Below are positions 25,807 to 35,059 of a stretch of DNA of 64,000 bases, piece after piece. The stretch lies in contig JARGPI010000015.1 in the NCBI GenBank assembly GCA_029213005.1, positions 1 through 64,000 on the forward strand, read 5' to 3'. The stretch comes from Verrucomicrobiales bacterium (GTDB taxonomy: Bacteria; Verrucomicrobiota; Verrucomicrobiia; Verrucomicrobiales; DEV007). Under the pieces are notes generated by a model. It searched no databases and was not told the origin of the DNA. It worked only from the letters and a program-made list of their open reading frames with translations. The number at the start of each line of letters is the position of its first letter. The stretch's first letter is position 1. The translations under genes and the position numbers were made by a program.

Positions 25807-28611
25807 TTATTTTCCGTTAAGTGATTGCAAATACGCCAGCAGATCGGCGGTTTCCTGATCGGTCAAAAAACTGATCAATCCTTCGGGCATCATCGAAGTT
25901 TCCTGAACCGAGCTTGAAGCGACTTGAGCGGTATCGATTTCATGGAGGGTCCCCGACAGAAGTTTCATTGTGATCTTTTCCGAAGACCTACTTTGCACCA
26001 ATCCAGCGTGAAGATTCCCGTCTCTGGTTCCGATCGTAGTTAGCCGGTATTCCGGAGCAATGACTTTCGAAGGCGCGATAAGACTCTCCAACAACTGCTT
26101 CCGATTGAGTCTTTGCCCTATCTCACTGAGATCCGGCCCCAGTTCCCTACCTGCACCCTTTACGAGGTGACACGCAAAACAACCCGCCAATTTCCCGGAG
26201 GGTGACAGTAATCTGGCTCCATTCTCTACATCCCCTTTTAAAGTCAGCAACACCTCCGAATTCAACCCCCGGGGAGCGGGGCGTTCGTCAGGAGACCGGA
26301 ATCGCTCAAATAATGCTTTAATCGCTGGATCTTCAGTTTTCAGGCCGGACTCCACTGCATCCGCTCCGGACCGACCGGATGCTATGGAATGAGCTAACAC
26401 CATAGCGGATGACGTCGTTTCAGTATTCATCGGCGGGAGGTCAGCACTTTTTTCCACTGGCATTTCCGCCACCCATTTCCATAGTAGGGCAGCCGCTGAT
26501 TTATCGACCTCCCGTGATCCCAGTGGCGGCATGTGACCACTCCCCACCGAACTGATTCTATAGTTCAAAACGGAACGCCACGGTTGGCCGGGCACCACAA
26601 TCCGGGCATCGCTAAGACCAAAGTCGCCCCGGGTCGGCATTTCCCAAAGCATTTGAGACTCCACGGTCGATCTTTCGAAATTCACCTCCAGCGGAGCACT
26701 CCCGCCCCCGTTCCGTCTATGGCAATGGGCGCAATTGGCATGGAGCCAGGATCGCGCTTTTTTATCCAGCGGAGCGCCCTTCCGACTGTTAGAGAGATGA
26801 CCACTCTGGTTTTTCAGAAAAAAGTTGGAATCCGTAATTCCTAATTCGGTAGCAATTTTCTCTGGACTCTGTTTGGGGAAGCGGGAGAATCCGGAAAGCT
26901 GCATCGGTTCAAATGCAGCGGTGAATTGATTCCAGCTCGTATGGCAACGCATACACTCCGCACGGGACGGGACCCGGTATTTCGAACCTCCGTGCCAGTG
27001 CCGACTATCGACGTCTACCTCGGCACCTTCCGGACCGACCAATAGGGCATCGGTTCCCTTATCGTTCCAAAGATAGCTGTAGCCGTTCCACGCTTCACCG
27101 TCGAAGTGCAGGATCTGGGTTTCAATCGGAGCCGAGCGAAGGCTGATCGTCTTCGCGAGAACCGCATCTTCCGGCCAGATCGTGGTCGCTCTCATATTAC
27201 CGTTAGCCTGATGGATAATTCCGGTTTCGATACCGGTCTCACCGGGGAGTGCGATGTGGTATCGCGACGTAGCGCCATCCTGCCACATCGATTCGTGAAT
27301 CGAGAATTCATACACTCCGGGTTTTGGTTGATCGATATCCGACTGCTCAAATAATCCGGTTTCGCTTAACTTTTTCGGAAACAATTTCGATTCGTCTTTG
27401 CCTGGATTAGGGATTAGCCGATAGAACCCGGTTGGTGCAGCATAGTGACTGTAGTAGAGATCCCCGTCTTTACCCCGGCCAAAAGTGACGATTTTGTGAG
27501 GTGTATCAGCAACCACAAGATGATCAACTACCTCGCCATCCTTCAACCGCAAGGCCCAAATGATACCGGTCTCATAATCGGCATAAATATAGGCACCTTT
27601 CAATCCCGGCAATCTCGCGCTTTCATATACGAACCCTCCAGTGATCGACGCCGCTTCACTATGAGAGTGAACTGCAATCGGCGGCGTCACCGGAGCAAGC
27701 GAACTGACCGGCATCGCTTCGATAAAGTCGTTTCCCTCATAGCTGCTCCAGCCATAGTTCCCGCCTTTTTCCACGAGAAAGATCATCTCCCACAATTCCC
27801 AACCGACGTCACCGACCCATAGTCGGCCCTGACTGTCAAAACTCATTTTCCAGGGATTGCGAAATCCAAAGGCCCAAATCTCGGGCCGAACACCCTCTTC
27901 ATTGAAATAGGGATTGTCCGCCGGGATGCGATAGTTCAGTGCCTCAGAACTTCCGTTGATATCAATCCGCAACACACAACAAAGCAGGTCTGAATTATCC
28001 TGCCCCGTCTTCAGTTGATCGGGCGGACTGGGAGCCGTGGCATCGCCCGTTGAGATATAGAGCATCCCATCGGGGCCAAACTGTAAGTTAGCTCCATTAT
28101 GCCCACCACTTTGCCAGGTCAGGATAAGCTCTTCGCTTTCTGGAATGACCTGAAACATCTCCGGGGAAATCTCGCGAAATTTGAAGCGGGAAAGCTTAGT
28201 TCCGTCCTCAGCGTTCGGCTTAACCGTGTAGGTGATATAGACCTCGTGATTTTCCTCCCATTTTGGATGGAAAGCCAAACCATAAGCGTAATTCAAATCC
28301 GGGTGCAAAGCTTTGAGGTCCGCAAAGACTGCAGTTTCTCTTTCACCCTGATCCGCTGTTTCAGGAAAAGACAGGATCCGACCCTCTTTCTCTACCGCAT
28401 AAATTCTTCCGTTCAGAGAAACCATTTCCAAACAATGGTTCGACTTCACCTCATCGAAATACCGCTCAGGTAGGTAAGGCGTTGGAGGTTCCGGCGAACC
28501 GGCGATTTTCGAAGTCGTCCAGGGCTTTCGCACCACCGAATCCTCCGCCCGGGTGCTCCCATGCCAGCCCAGAAAAATCAGAACAATCACTGATCGAAAA
28601 ATAAATGTCAT
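25807..28611 (-). CDS. Glucose/sorbosone dehydrogenase-like protein with three CxxCH haem sites
   Basis: A secreted oxidoreductase fusion of 934 residues. After a signal peptide (about 1-22), a PQQ-type glucose/sorbosone dehydrogenase beta-propeller covers about 30-390 (GLAFHPKW, GGHNGANLQFGPDGMLYISTGD). A middle domain carries CMRCH near 552 and CAHCH near 628, and a PVC-type haem domain has CFACH near 811 with GPDLSEIG. Electrons could pass from the propeller cofactor through three haems to a terminal acceptor. ATG 28611 has GAGGTG ten bases upstream, better than the frame start at 28629. It is co-transcribed with the ceramidase-like gene. Confidence 0.9.
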   Translation of the reverse strand: MTFIFRSVIVLIFLGWHGSTRAEDSVVRKPWTTSKIAGSPEPPTPYLPERYFDEVKSNHCLEMVSLNGRIYAVEKEGRILSFPETADQGERETAVFADLKALHPDLNYAYGLAFHPKWEENHEVYITYTVKPNAEDGTKLSRFKFREISPEMFQVIPESEELILTWQSGGHNGANLQFGPDGMLYISTGDATAPSPPDQLKTGQDNSDLLCCVLRIDINGSSEALNYRIPADNPYFNEEGVRPEIWAFGFRNPWKMSFDSQGRLWVGDVGWELWEMIFLVEKGGNYGWSSYEGNDFIEAMPVSSLAPVTPPIAVHSHSEAASITGGFVYESARLPGLKGAYIYADYETGIIWALRLKDGEVVDHLVVADTPHKIVTFGRGKDGDLYYSHYAAPTGFYRLIPNPGKDESKLFPKKLSETGLFEQSDIDQPKPGVYEFSIHESMWQDGATSRYHIALPGETGIETGIIHQANGNMRATTIWPEDAVLAKTISLRSAPIETQILHFDGEAWNGYSYLWNDKGTDALLVGPEGAEVDVDSRHWHGGSKYRVPSRAECMRCHTSWNQFTAAFEPMQLSGFSRFPKQSPEKIATELGITDSNFFLKNQSGHLSNSRKGAPLDKKARSWLHANCAHCHRRNGGGSAPLEVNFERSTVESQMLWEMPTRGDFGLSDARIVVPGQPWRSVLNYRISSVGSGHMPPLGSREVDKSAAALLWKWVAEMPVEKSADLPPMNTETTSSAMVLAHSIASGRSGADAVESGLKTEDPAIKALFERFRSPDERPAPRGLNSEVLLTLKGDVENGARLLSPSGKLAGCFACHLVKGAGRELGPDLSEIGQRLNRKQLLESLIAPSKVIAPEYRLTTIGTRDGNLHAGLVQSRSSEKITMKLLSGTLHEIDTAQVASSSVQETSMMPEGLISFLTDQETADLLAYLQSLNGK

Positions 28612-28708
28612 CACAAGGTCCCACCTCACTCGGTAAGCCTACTAAATTTGACCGGGGTATCCACGTTTTTTACTGGCTATCCGGGTGGTTTCATAGCTTA
28701 TTTCGGGC

Positions 28709-29233
28709 ATGAAAATTCTTGCCTTCGGGGCCTCCACCAGCTCGACATCGATCAATCGACAATTAGCAGGCTACGCAGCGAGTCTCGTTGAGGGTGCCGA
28801 GGTTACCAACCTGGACTTACGACAATTCGACCTGCCAATGTACAGTTCGGACGAAGAGGAACAGAACGGCATCCCCGCAGCGGCGAAATCCTTTAAGGAT
28901 ATGATCATCAATCACGATGCCGTGGTGGTTTCTCTGGCCGAACACAATGGCTCCTACTCAGCCGCGTTCAAAAATTTGTATGACTGGACTTCTCGAATCG
29001 ATCCTGAAGTCTGGGCGGGAAAGCCGATGCTCCTGTTGTCGACTTCACCCGGTGGAAGAGGCGCCGCTTCGGTAATGGAGGCAGCCAAAGAGAAGTTCCC
29101 GCGGATGGGAGCAGATTTAAAAGCCACCTTCAGTCTCCCGGCCTTCTACGACAATTTTGTCGAGGGTAAAATTACTGATCCAGCTCTGGCCGATCAACTC
29201 GAACAGGCAGTGAAATCTCTCACCGCGAATTGA
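28709..29233 (+). CDS. NAD(P)H-dependent FMN reductase
   Basis: A small flavodoxin-fold reductase of 174 residues. The phosphate-binding loop is GASTSSTSINRQLAGYAA at 8-25, and the flavin loop contains EHNGSYSAAFKNLYDW. This layout fits NADPH-dependent FMN or quinone reductases (WrbA/ChrR relatives). The reaction partner is unknown. It is divergent from the triple-haem dehydrogenase gene, and its end overlaps the convergent CrtI-like gene by 14 bases. Confidence 0.9.
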   Translation: MKILAFGASTSSTSINRQLAGYAASLVEGAEVTNLDLRQFDLPMYSSDEEEQNGIPAAAKSFKDMIINHDAVVVSLAEHNGSYSAAFKNLYDWTSRIDPEVWAGKPMLLLSTSPGGRGAASVMEAAKEKFPRMGADLKATFSLPAFYDNFVEGKITDPALADQLEQAVKSLTAN

Positions 29234-30644
29234 GCACCTCCTGCGCCGCCCAATAACCACACATTCCGTGGACTCCGCCACCCGGCGGAGTCGAAGCTGA
29301 ACACAGAAAAATGTCGTCAGCAGGTGTGGTGTGAGGTTTCAGCCTGGCGACGGGCCGGGTCAGGAGCTGGCGCCAATCGGTGACGCCTCCGATGACATCG
29401 CCACCGACGAAATTGGGATTATAGCTCTGAAATTCTGCGCAGTTCCGGGTCTGACGGGACAGAATCGTATCGCGAAAACCGGGAGCAAACCTCTCGATCT
29501 GTCGCTCGATTGCGGCAGTCATATCCACCGTAGAATTTGCCGGAACATGACAATAAGCCCAAAAGGTATGTTGCCCGGAGGGAGCTCTCGATGAATCGAA
29601 AAGGCTGGGCTGCGCGGTCAACACAAACGGTTTCTCACTGGTTTGCCCCAGCCATGGCGCTTTTTCGGCTGCCGCGATTTCATCAAACGTCCCCCCGATA
29701 TGCACCGTTCCCGCTTTGCGACAGGCTTGAGCTTTCCAGGGAACCGGGCCGGATAAGGTGTAGTCGATTTTAAAGACGCCGGGACCGTAACGATACCGAT
29801 TCAACCGATCACAAAAGCTTCGGGGAAGACGATCCCCGGCAATTGCCGCGAGGGCCTGCGGACCGGTATCAAAAAGGTAGTTTGTAGCAGAAGGCAGCTC
29901 ATCGAGCGACGTCACTTCCCAGTCGCATTTGATGACACCGCCGTGATGTTCCAGACATTTCACGAGGGCATCTGTAATGACACCGGCGCCGCCTTTAACG
30001 ATTGGCCATCCTTTGCGATGACAAGCCAACATTAGCATGATTCCAATCGCCCCGGTAGTTAAGGGGCGATCGAGGGGAAGCACTGAGTGCGCCGCATTTC
30101 CCGCAAAAAGGGCACGGGCCTCTTCTCCCGAAAATCGAGTTCGGGAAATCCACTTTGCCGATGGGAGCACCGTCATCCCGAATCGGATCGCCGCGATGGG
30201 ATCGGACGGAAATTTTGGTGGCGCAAGCAGATCCCGGAAGAGATTATCCCCACTTTCCAGTAAGGGTTCAAAAATCCGGCGGTAACTGCGGGCATCGCCA
30301 GTGGAAAACTGAGCGACGGTTTCCTCCAGCGACTGGTTCATCACTGCCGCTGAACCATCATCAAATGGATGCGCCAGAGGAATCTCTGGATCGATCCATC
30401 CGACACCATAGCTCTCCAGTGACAGACTCTCAAAAAAGGGAGAGCACACCGCCATCGGATATATCGCCGAACACAGATCGTGAACGACGCCCGGGAGAGT
30501 CCCGGCCTCCGATCTGACGCCTCCGCCCGGGCTATGATATTTTTCAACGACGAGAACCTTTTGCCCTGCCTTCGCCAGAGTTATCGCAGCGGCCAGACCG
30601 TTCGGGCCCGAACCGATTATCACGGAATCGTATTCGTGACCCAT
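29220..30644 (-). CDS. FAD-dependent oxidoreductase, phytoene desaturase-like
   Basis: A flavoprotein amine oxidase/CrtI-like family member of 474 residues. The N-terminal dinucleotide fold is VIIGSGPNGLAAAITLAKAG at 8-27, followed by VVEKYHSPGGG. The C-terminus holds STPPGGGVHGMCGYWAA, the closing FAD-binding block of the family. It resembles the PYROXD2 branch more than true carotenoid desaturases, and no carotenoid genes are adjacent. Substrate unknown. It lies 18 bases after the stop of the FMN reductase on the other strand and 18 bases from the second sulfatase stop. Confidence 0.88.
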   Translation of the reverse strand: MGHEYDSVIIGSGPNGLAAAITLAKAGQKVLVVEKYHSPGGGVRSEAGTLPGVVHDLCSAIYPMAVCSPFFESLSLESYGVGWIDPEIPLAHPFDDGSAAVMNQSLEETVAQFSTGDARSYRRIFEPLLESGDNLFRDLLAPPKFPSDPIAAIRFGMTVLPSAKWISRTRFSGEEARALFAGNAAHSVLPLDRPLTTGAIGIMLMLACHRKGWPIVKGGAGVITDALVKCLEHHGGVIKCDWEVTSLDELPSATNYLFDTGPQALAAIAGDRLPRSFCDRLNRYRYGPGVFKIDYTLSGPVPWKAQACRKAGTVHIGGTFDEIAAAEKAPWLGQTSEKPFVLTAQPSLFDSSRAPSGQHTFWAYCHVPANSTVDMTAAIERQIERFAPGFRDTILSRQTRNCAEFQSYNPNFVGGDVIGGVTDWRQLLTRPVARLKPHTTPADDIFLCSASTPPGGGVHGMCGYWAAQEVLNSR

Positions 30645-30662
30645 TTTTACTTCTCGAAACGG

Positions 30663-32132
30663 TTACTTTTTCTTTTGATTCGGTCGCCCGTCAGGCCAGT
30701 GAATTTTCTGCAAAGCGAGGCGTTCCTCTTCCGTCAACTGCCCCGGGGCGCGGTTCCCCGAGCCTTCTACTTTGGTAAGACGGTCGCCGAGTTCGGCACG
30801 GGCCTTTTCCGCAACCGCGAGCAATCGCTTCATCACTTCGGGATGATCGGCTGACACATCTTTCATTTCCCCGATGTCATCCTTCAACTGATACAATTCC
30901 GGCTTACCGGTGGTCTCGCCGCCGTAAGGATTGGGGGTTCCGTCAGTCCCTCCCGGCTTCCCGGCCATGGTTCGGTATTGATGCGGCAACACCAGTTTCC
31001 AATCATCCGCAATGATGGCCTGCAGTTCATTTCGCTTGTAGTAAATCCAATATCCATCGTGAGGATTCTCTCCATCGCCGGAAAGCACCGGCCAGATATC
31101 AAGACCGTCGATTTTCCTCTCAGGCAGATCCGCGCCGATCAATCCGGCTATCGTTGGGAGGAGATCGATATTCATCCCCGGGGTATCCGTCACCGTTCCC
31201 TCAGGAATTTTTCCCGGCCAGCGCATAATGCAGGGCTCACGAATTCCGCCCTCCCACGACGTTCCTTTCCCTTCCCGAAGGGGGCCGGGCGATCCGGAGT
31301 GAGTGCCATAACTGAGCCATGGACCATTGTCGCTGGTAAAAATGACAAGGGTATTATCATCGATCCCCGAAGTTTTGATCGCATTGAGAATCTCACCGAC
31401 TGACCAATCGATTTCCTCAATCACATCGCCATAAATTCCCCGTTCGGTTTTACCGGCAAAGCGTTCACTGACATACAAGGGAACATGCGGCTGTGGATGC
31501 GGGACATATAGAAAGAACGGATTCTTCCGGTTTCGGCAGATAAAGTCGACCGCTTTATTGGTGATTCTCGTCGTCAACATTCGCTGGTCTTCAGGCTCTG
31601 CGAGACACTGCCTTTCGTTTCCATCGAATATAGGCAGCGGTGGAAAATTCTTCGATGTGGGATGAAAGGGCCACATGTCATTGGAATAGGGAATTCCGAA
31701 ATACTCATCAAATCCATTCTGTAGTGGGAGAAACTTATCGTGGTCCCCGAGATGCCATTTTCCAAAACAGGCGGTGGCATAACCAACCGATTTACAGACT
31801 TCAGCCAGAGTTGTCTCATCAGGGTTGATCCCATGCGCGCTGCCCGGCCCCAGAGCACCGTGAATCCCGAGACGGTTGGAGTAACAACCCGTCAAAAGAC
31901 CGGTCCGCGACGCTGAACAAACCGCCTGCGACGCATACCACTGGGTGAACTTCCGGCCCTCCGCCGCCATTTGGTCCAGATTCGGTGTTTCAAACCCTTT
32001 TGCACCGAAAACACCGACATCCTCATAGCCCTGATCATCGGTAAAAATAATGACAATGTTAGGCGGACGGTCTTCCCCGAACAACAGAAACGGAAACAGA
32101 CACAGCTGGAAGATCAGAATAAGATTTTTCAT
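30663..32132 (-). CDS. Secreted sulfatase (S1 family), CxAxR active site
   Basis: A secreted sulfatase of 489 residues. A signal peptide is at 1-20 from ATG 32132. PNIVIIFTDDQG binds the metal. The active-site motif is CSASR at 72-76, then TGLLTG. C72 would become formylglycine. Pro at the third position is replaced by Ala, a variant seen in several sulfatases of the PVC group. The middle carries GKWHLGD and a second metal block SDNGPW. The C-terminus ends in a lysine-rich tail. It is distinct in sequence from the first sulfatase (3034-4425), so it probably has a different substrate. Confidence 0.93.
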   Translation of the reverse strand: MKNLILIFQLCLFPFLLFGEDRPPNIVIIFTDDQGYEDVGVFGAKGFETPNLDQMAAEGRKFTQWYASQAVCSASRTGLLTGCYSNRLGIHGALGPGSAHGINPDETTLAEVCKSVGYATACFGKWHLGDHDKFLPLQNGFDEYFGIPYSNDMWPFHPTSKNFPPLPIFDGNERQCLAEPEDQRMLTTRITNKAVDFICRNRKNPFFLYVPHPQPHVPLYVSERFAGKTERGIYGDVIEEIDWSVGEILNAIKTSGIDDNTLVIFTSDNGPWLSYGTHSGSPGPLREGKGTSWEGGIREPCIMRWPGKIPEGTVTDTPGMNIDLLPTIAGLIGADLPERKIDGLDIWPVLSGDGENPHDGYWIYYKRNELQAIIADDWKLVLPHQYRTMAGKPGGTDGTPNPYGGETTGKPELYQLKDDIGEMKDVSADHPEVMKRLLAVAEKARAELGDRLTKVEGSGNRAPGQLTEEERLALQKIHWPDGRPNQKKK

Positions 32133-32191
32133 CGACAAATATAGACCCGACAATAGTAAGGCCGCCGCCTCCTAAATCATGATACGCAATT

Positions 32192-33799
32192 CTAGAGACT
32201 TAAATTCTCCGGGAGGCTCAAATACCGTTTTACCGAGGTTTGGCGGAACAATGCTCGTGAGAAGGCATCGCTGCTGCGCGGATGGGCGAGAATTTCGGGA
32301 ACCTCAATGGCCTCGGGCGGAACCGGACTTTGCGGAATCTCCGGCAGTTCGATCTCATCTCCAGCGTTGCGCTGTTTCACGACCCGGTTGTAGGCGTGGA
32401 TCGCCTCGTTGTACTCCTGCAAAACCCGGTCAAAATCGGCGATCTGTTTTTTTACCGCTCCCTGGTAGGAGTCCAGATTCTGATTGTAGTCCACGATATA
32501 CTTTTCCGAATCCCAGTTGAAGTGCAGGTTGGCAAAAAGATACTTCCGCAGACTTGCCACCTGTCCTTTTGAGATCAAATCATGGATCAGCAACATTGAT
32601 GATGAGTATCGCTGCACCACAATCGAATCAGGGTTGTTGCGGACCGGAGGAGTGATTCCGTTGATCACAGCTCCGATTTCCGTGGAAGAGCTCGCCACTG
32701 AGGTTTTGGTTCCGCCCCGGTTTTTTGCCTGAGGTTCATCGTCACCCACCAGACGAATCTGATAAGGCTGTACCGCCGTCAACTCGACCGTCCGTTCCGG
32801 TTCCGACGAACGATTCATGTATTCGTCGGTATCGAGATAGACAAATTCCTCGGGGCTTAAAATTCGGAAGCGAAGCGCATCTCCACCAAAATTGGATGCC
32901 ACCATGTTGAAGATCCCCTCCTCATGCTGATTCAGGTAAAAGGTGCCGTCCCGATAAGGTATCGCCCCCACATAATCAGCCAGACCCTCAGCAACCCACA
33001 TCGGCATGTGGTTCAACCATTGATGAGTCACCGCATGGGTGATCTCATGAACCAAAGTTGAGGAATCGGCCTGTCCCGCTTTCCGGTAGGTTTTTCCGAT
33101 CTTCTGCAACCCCAGTGATTCAAAGGGGACCAGAATTTCGCGCGACTTCAAAATATACACCCCGGCGGAAGTGAGGGGGCCGCCCGCGCGGTGATAATCA
33201 TCCTTATTCGAGAAGAGCCGCACCCGGAATTTGCCCTCCGGCGGTTTGGCTACCTCAAGCCCGAGCGGCAATGAACGCACCGCTAGATAGGTGGCTTCGA
33301 ACATCCTGCTGAAATCTTTTACCGTCAGAGCATTGAGCGGCTCGTCACTCTCAAACCGAAAGTGGCGCGTCTGATGGACTTTCCCCTCTTTAGCAAAGGC
33401 TCCGTCACTGATCCCAGCCTGGACCGTGTTCGTGACATTTCGTGACTTGGTGTAACCGAGATTGAAATATCGCGAAATTTCTTTCCATTCGGCGACAAAA
33501 CGCTGATCCGCCTCGCTGAAACGGGACAGATCGATCCGCACTTTCTTGCCTCCCGGGAGAAGAAACTCGGCAGCGCCATTTTGGAGCCGGAGAATCTTCG
33601 CCTTCATCGTCCTTCCGTCGGATGAACGCCATTCCCTGACCGAATTCCAGTCCTTCAGGGGATCTCCGGTTTTGGCGAACTCGAAACCCGAATTCAGGAC
33701 CAGATAAGGATTGCGGCGCTCTTCAATCTGCGCGATTCCCCGACCACAAAATGCGGTCAAGAGAATCAAAACACAAAGAGCCCGGCAAACCAAATGCAT
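32192..33799 (-). CDS. Secreted SHD1-domain zinc metallopeptidase-like protein
   Basis: A signal peptide (1-23 from ATG 33799) precedes an SHD1-type domain at about 55-103 (REWRSSDGRTMKAKILRLQNG, then SRFSEADQRFV). A gluzincin-like metallopeptidase region follows, with HEITH at 251-255 and AEGLADY as the third ligand block about 18 residues later. The last 150 residues are helical and charged. Total 535 residues. The HExxH and downstream Glu are both present, so activity is plausible; the target is unknown. The upstream open frame to 33853 adds no signal-peptide logic. Confidence 0.82.
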   Translation of the reverse strand: MHLVCRALCVLILLTAFCGRGIAQIEERRNPYLVLNSGFEFAKTGDPLKDWNSVREWRSSDGRTMKAKILRLQNGAAEFLLPGGKKVRIDLSRFSEADQRFVAEWKEISRYFNLGYTKSRNVTNTVQAGISDGAFAKEGKVHQTRHFRFESDEPLNALTVKDFSRMFEATYLAVRSLPLGLEVAKPPEGKFRVRLFSNKDDYHRAGGPLTSAGVYILKSREILVPFESLGLQKIGKTYRKAGQADSSTLVHEITHAVTHQWLNHMPMWVAEGLADYVGAIPYRDGTFYLNQHEEGIFNMVASNFGGDALRFRILSPEEFVYLDTDEYMNRSSEPERTVELTAVQPYQIRLVGDDEPQAKNRGGTKTSVASSSTEIGAVINGITPPVRNNPDSIVVQRYSSSMLLIHDLISKGQVASLRKYLFANLHFNWDSEKYIVDYNQNLDSYQGAVKKQIADFDRVLQEYNEAIHAYNRVVKQRNAGDEIELPEIPQSPVPPEAIEVPEILAHPRSSDAFSRALFRQTSVKRYLSLPENLSL

Positions 33800-33878
33800 C
33801 GCTCTGTTATACCGATCCAGAGGCCCAAAGTCAATTGATTCCACGGTCCGCAAAAACAGAAGCCCTTCCGAATCAACG

Positions 33879-35054
33879 CTACACGAGGATCCGAACGCTG
33901 CGTTTTTTGTCCAGTTTCAGAATCTGACCTTCCGTCCATGAAGGTGCCGCCTTCACATCGGTAATCTTTTCGCCGTCGAGCTGAATCGAGCCCTGCTGAA
34001 TGAGGCGACGCACATCTCCCCCCGACTTTTTCTGGTCAAAAGTCTCAGCGTAAGCATTTTGCACAACTCCGATCAAATCCGAGCGCTCCCCGATTTGATA
34101 CTCGGGCAGATCCGCCGAGGCGAGATCCTTCTTACTGAACATCGTCTCCCAGTTTTCACGGGCTTCAGCGGCTGCCGCCCCGGAGTGATATCGACTCACG
34201 ATTTTCGCCGCCAGAGATTTTTTCGATTCCATCGGATGAACCTCCGGATCGATCGCTTCCCCGAGCAGTAAAACGGAGTATTTCGCCATCAATTCATCGG
34301 AAATACTCATCATCTTCCCGAACATCTCCCCGGGAGCTTCGGAAACGCCGATGTAATTGTTGAGGCTTTTGCTCATCTTCTGAATGCCGTCGAGACCTTC
34401 CAGAATCGGCATACACATCACCACCTGAGGCTCCTGCCCGTCGGCTTTCTGCAAATCGCGACCCACCAGAATGTTGAAGAGCTGATCGGTACCGCCCAGT
34501 TCCACATCCGACTCGACGACCACGGAATCCCAGCCCTGCACGATCGGATATTGGATCTCGTGAAGCCTCACTTCCTGTCCTTTGTCGATCCGGTTCCGGA
34601 AATCCTCCCGCTGGAGCATCTGTTGCATGGTGACCTTGGCATTAAGCTGAATCACCTCGGCAAAGGTCATCTTGTTAAACCAGTCACCATTAAAAACGAT
34701 CTCCGTTTTATCCTTGTCCAGGATCTGAAACGCCTGATCGGTATACGTTTTTGCATTGGCCAGAATATCGTCCCGCGACAAGGGCGGCCTGGTTTTGGAA
34801 CGCCCACTCGGATCCCCGATTTGAGCGGTAAAATCCCCGATAATCAACACGGCCTGATGACCGAGAAGCTGAAATTGACGCAATTTCTCCAGCACCACAC
34901 TGTGCCCGAGGTGCAAGTCCGGCGAGGTCGGGTCCACACCCAGCTTCGCCCGGAGCGGTTTCCCCCGCTCCAGCTTTTTACGGAGATCTTTTTCGTCGAT
35001 TAGATTGGCAACCCCCTGCGTGAGGAGTTCCATTTGTTCATCTACTGATTTCAT
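33879..35054 (-). CDS. tyrS: Tyrosyl-tRNA synthetase
   Basis: Charges tRNA-Tyr. 391 residues, class I. The HIGH-type motif is HLGH near 47-50, the KMSKS loop is KMSKSLNN near 225-232, and an S4 RNA-binding domain forms the C-terminus (IQQGSIQLDGEKITD). This is the TyrZ-like form with HLGH. The start MKSVDEQMELL is six bases from the preceding AraC gene, so the two share a transcript. Confidence 0.96.
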   Translation of the reverse strand: MKSVDEQMELLTQGVANLIDEKDLRKKLERGKPLRAKLGVDPTSPDLHLGHSVVLEKLRQFQLLGHQAVLIIGDFTAQIGDPSGRSKTRPPLSRDDILANAKTYTDQAFQILDKDKTEIVFNGDWFNKMTFAEVIQLNAKVTMQQMLQREDFRNRIDKGQEVRLHEIQYPIVQGWDSVVVESDVELGGTDQLFNILVGRDLQKADGQEPQVVMCMPILEGLDGIQKMSKSLNNYIGVSEAPGEMFGKMMSISDELMAKYSVLLLGEAIDPEVHPMESKKSLAAKIVSRYHSGAAAAEARENWETMFSKKDLASADLPEYQIGERSDLIGVVQNAYAETFDQKKSGGDVRRLIQQGSIQLDGEKITDVKAAPSWTEGQILKLDKKRSVRILV

Positions 35055-35059
35055 AGCGT

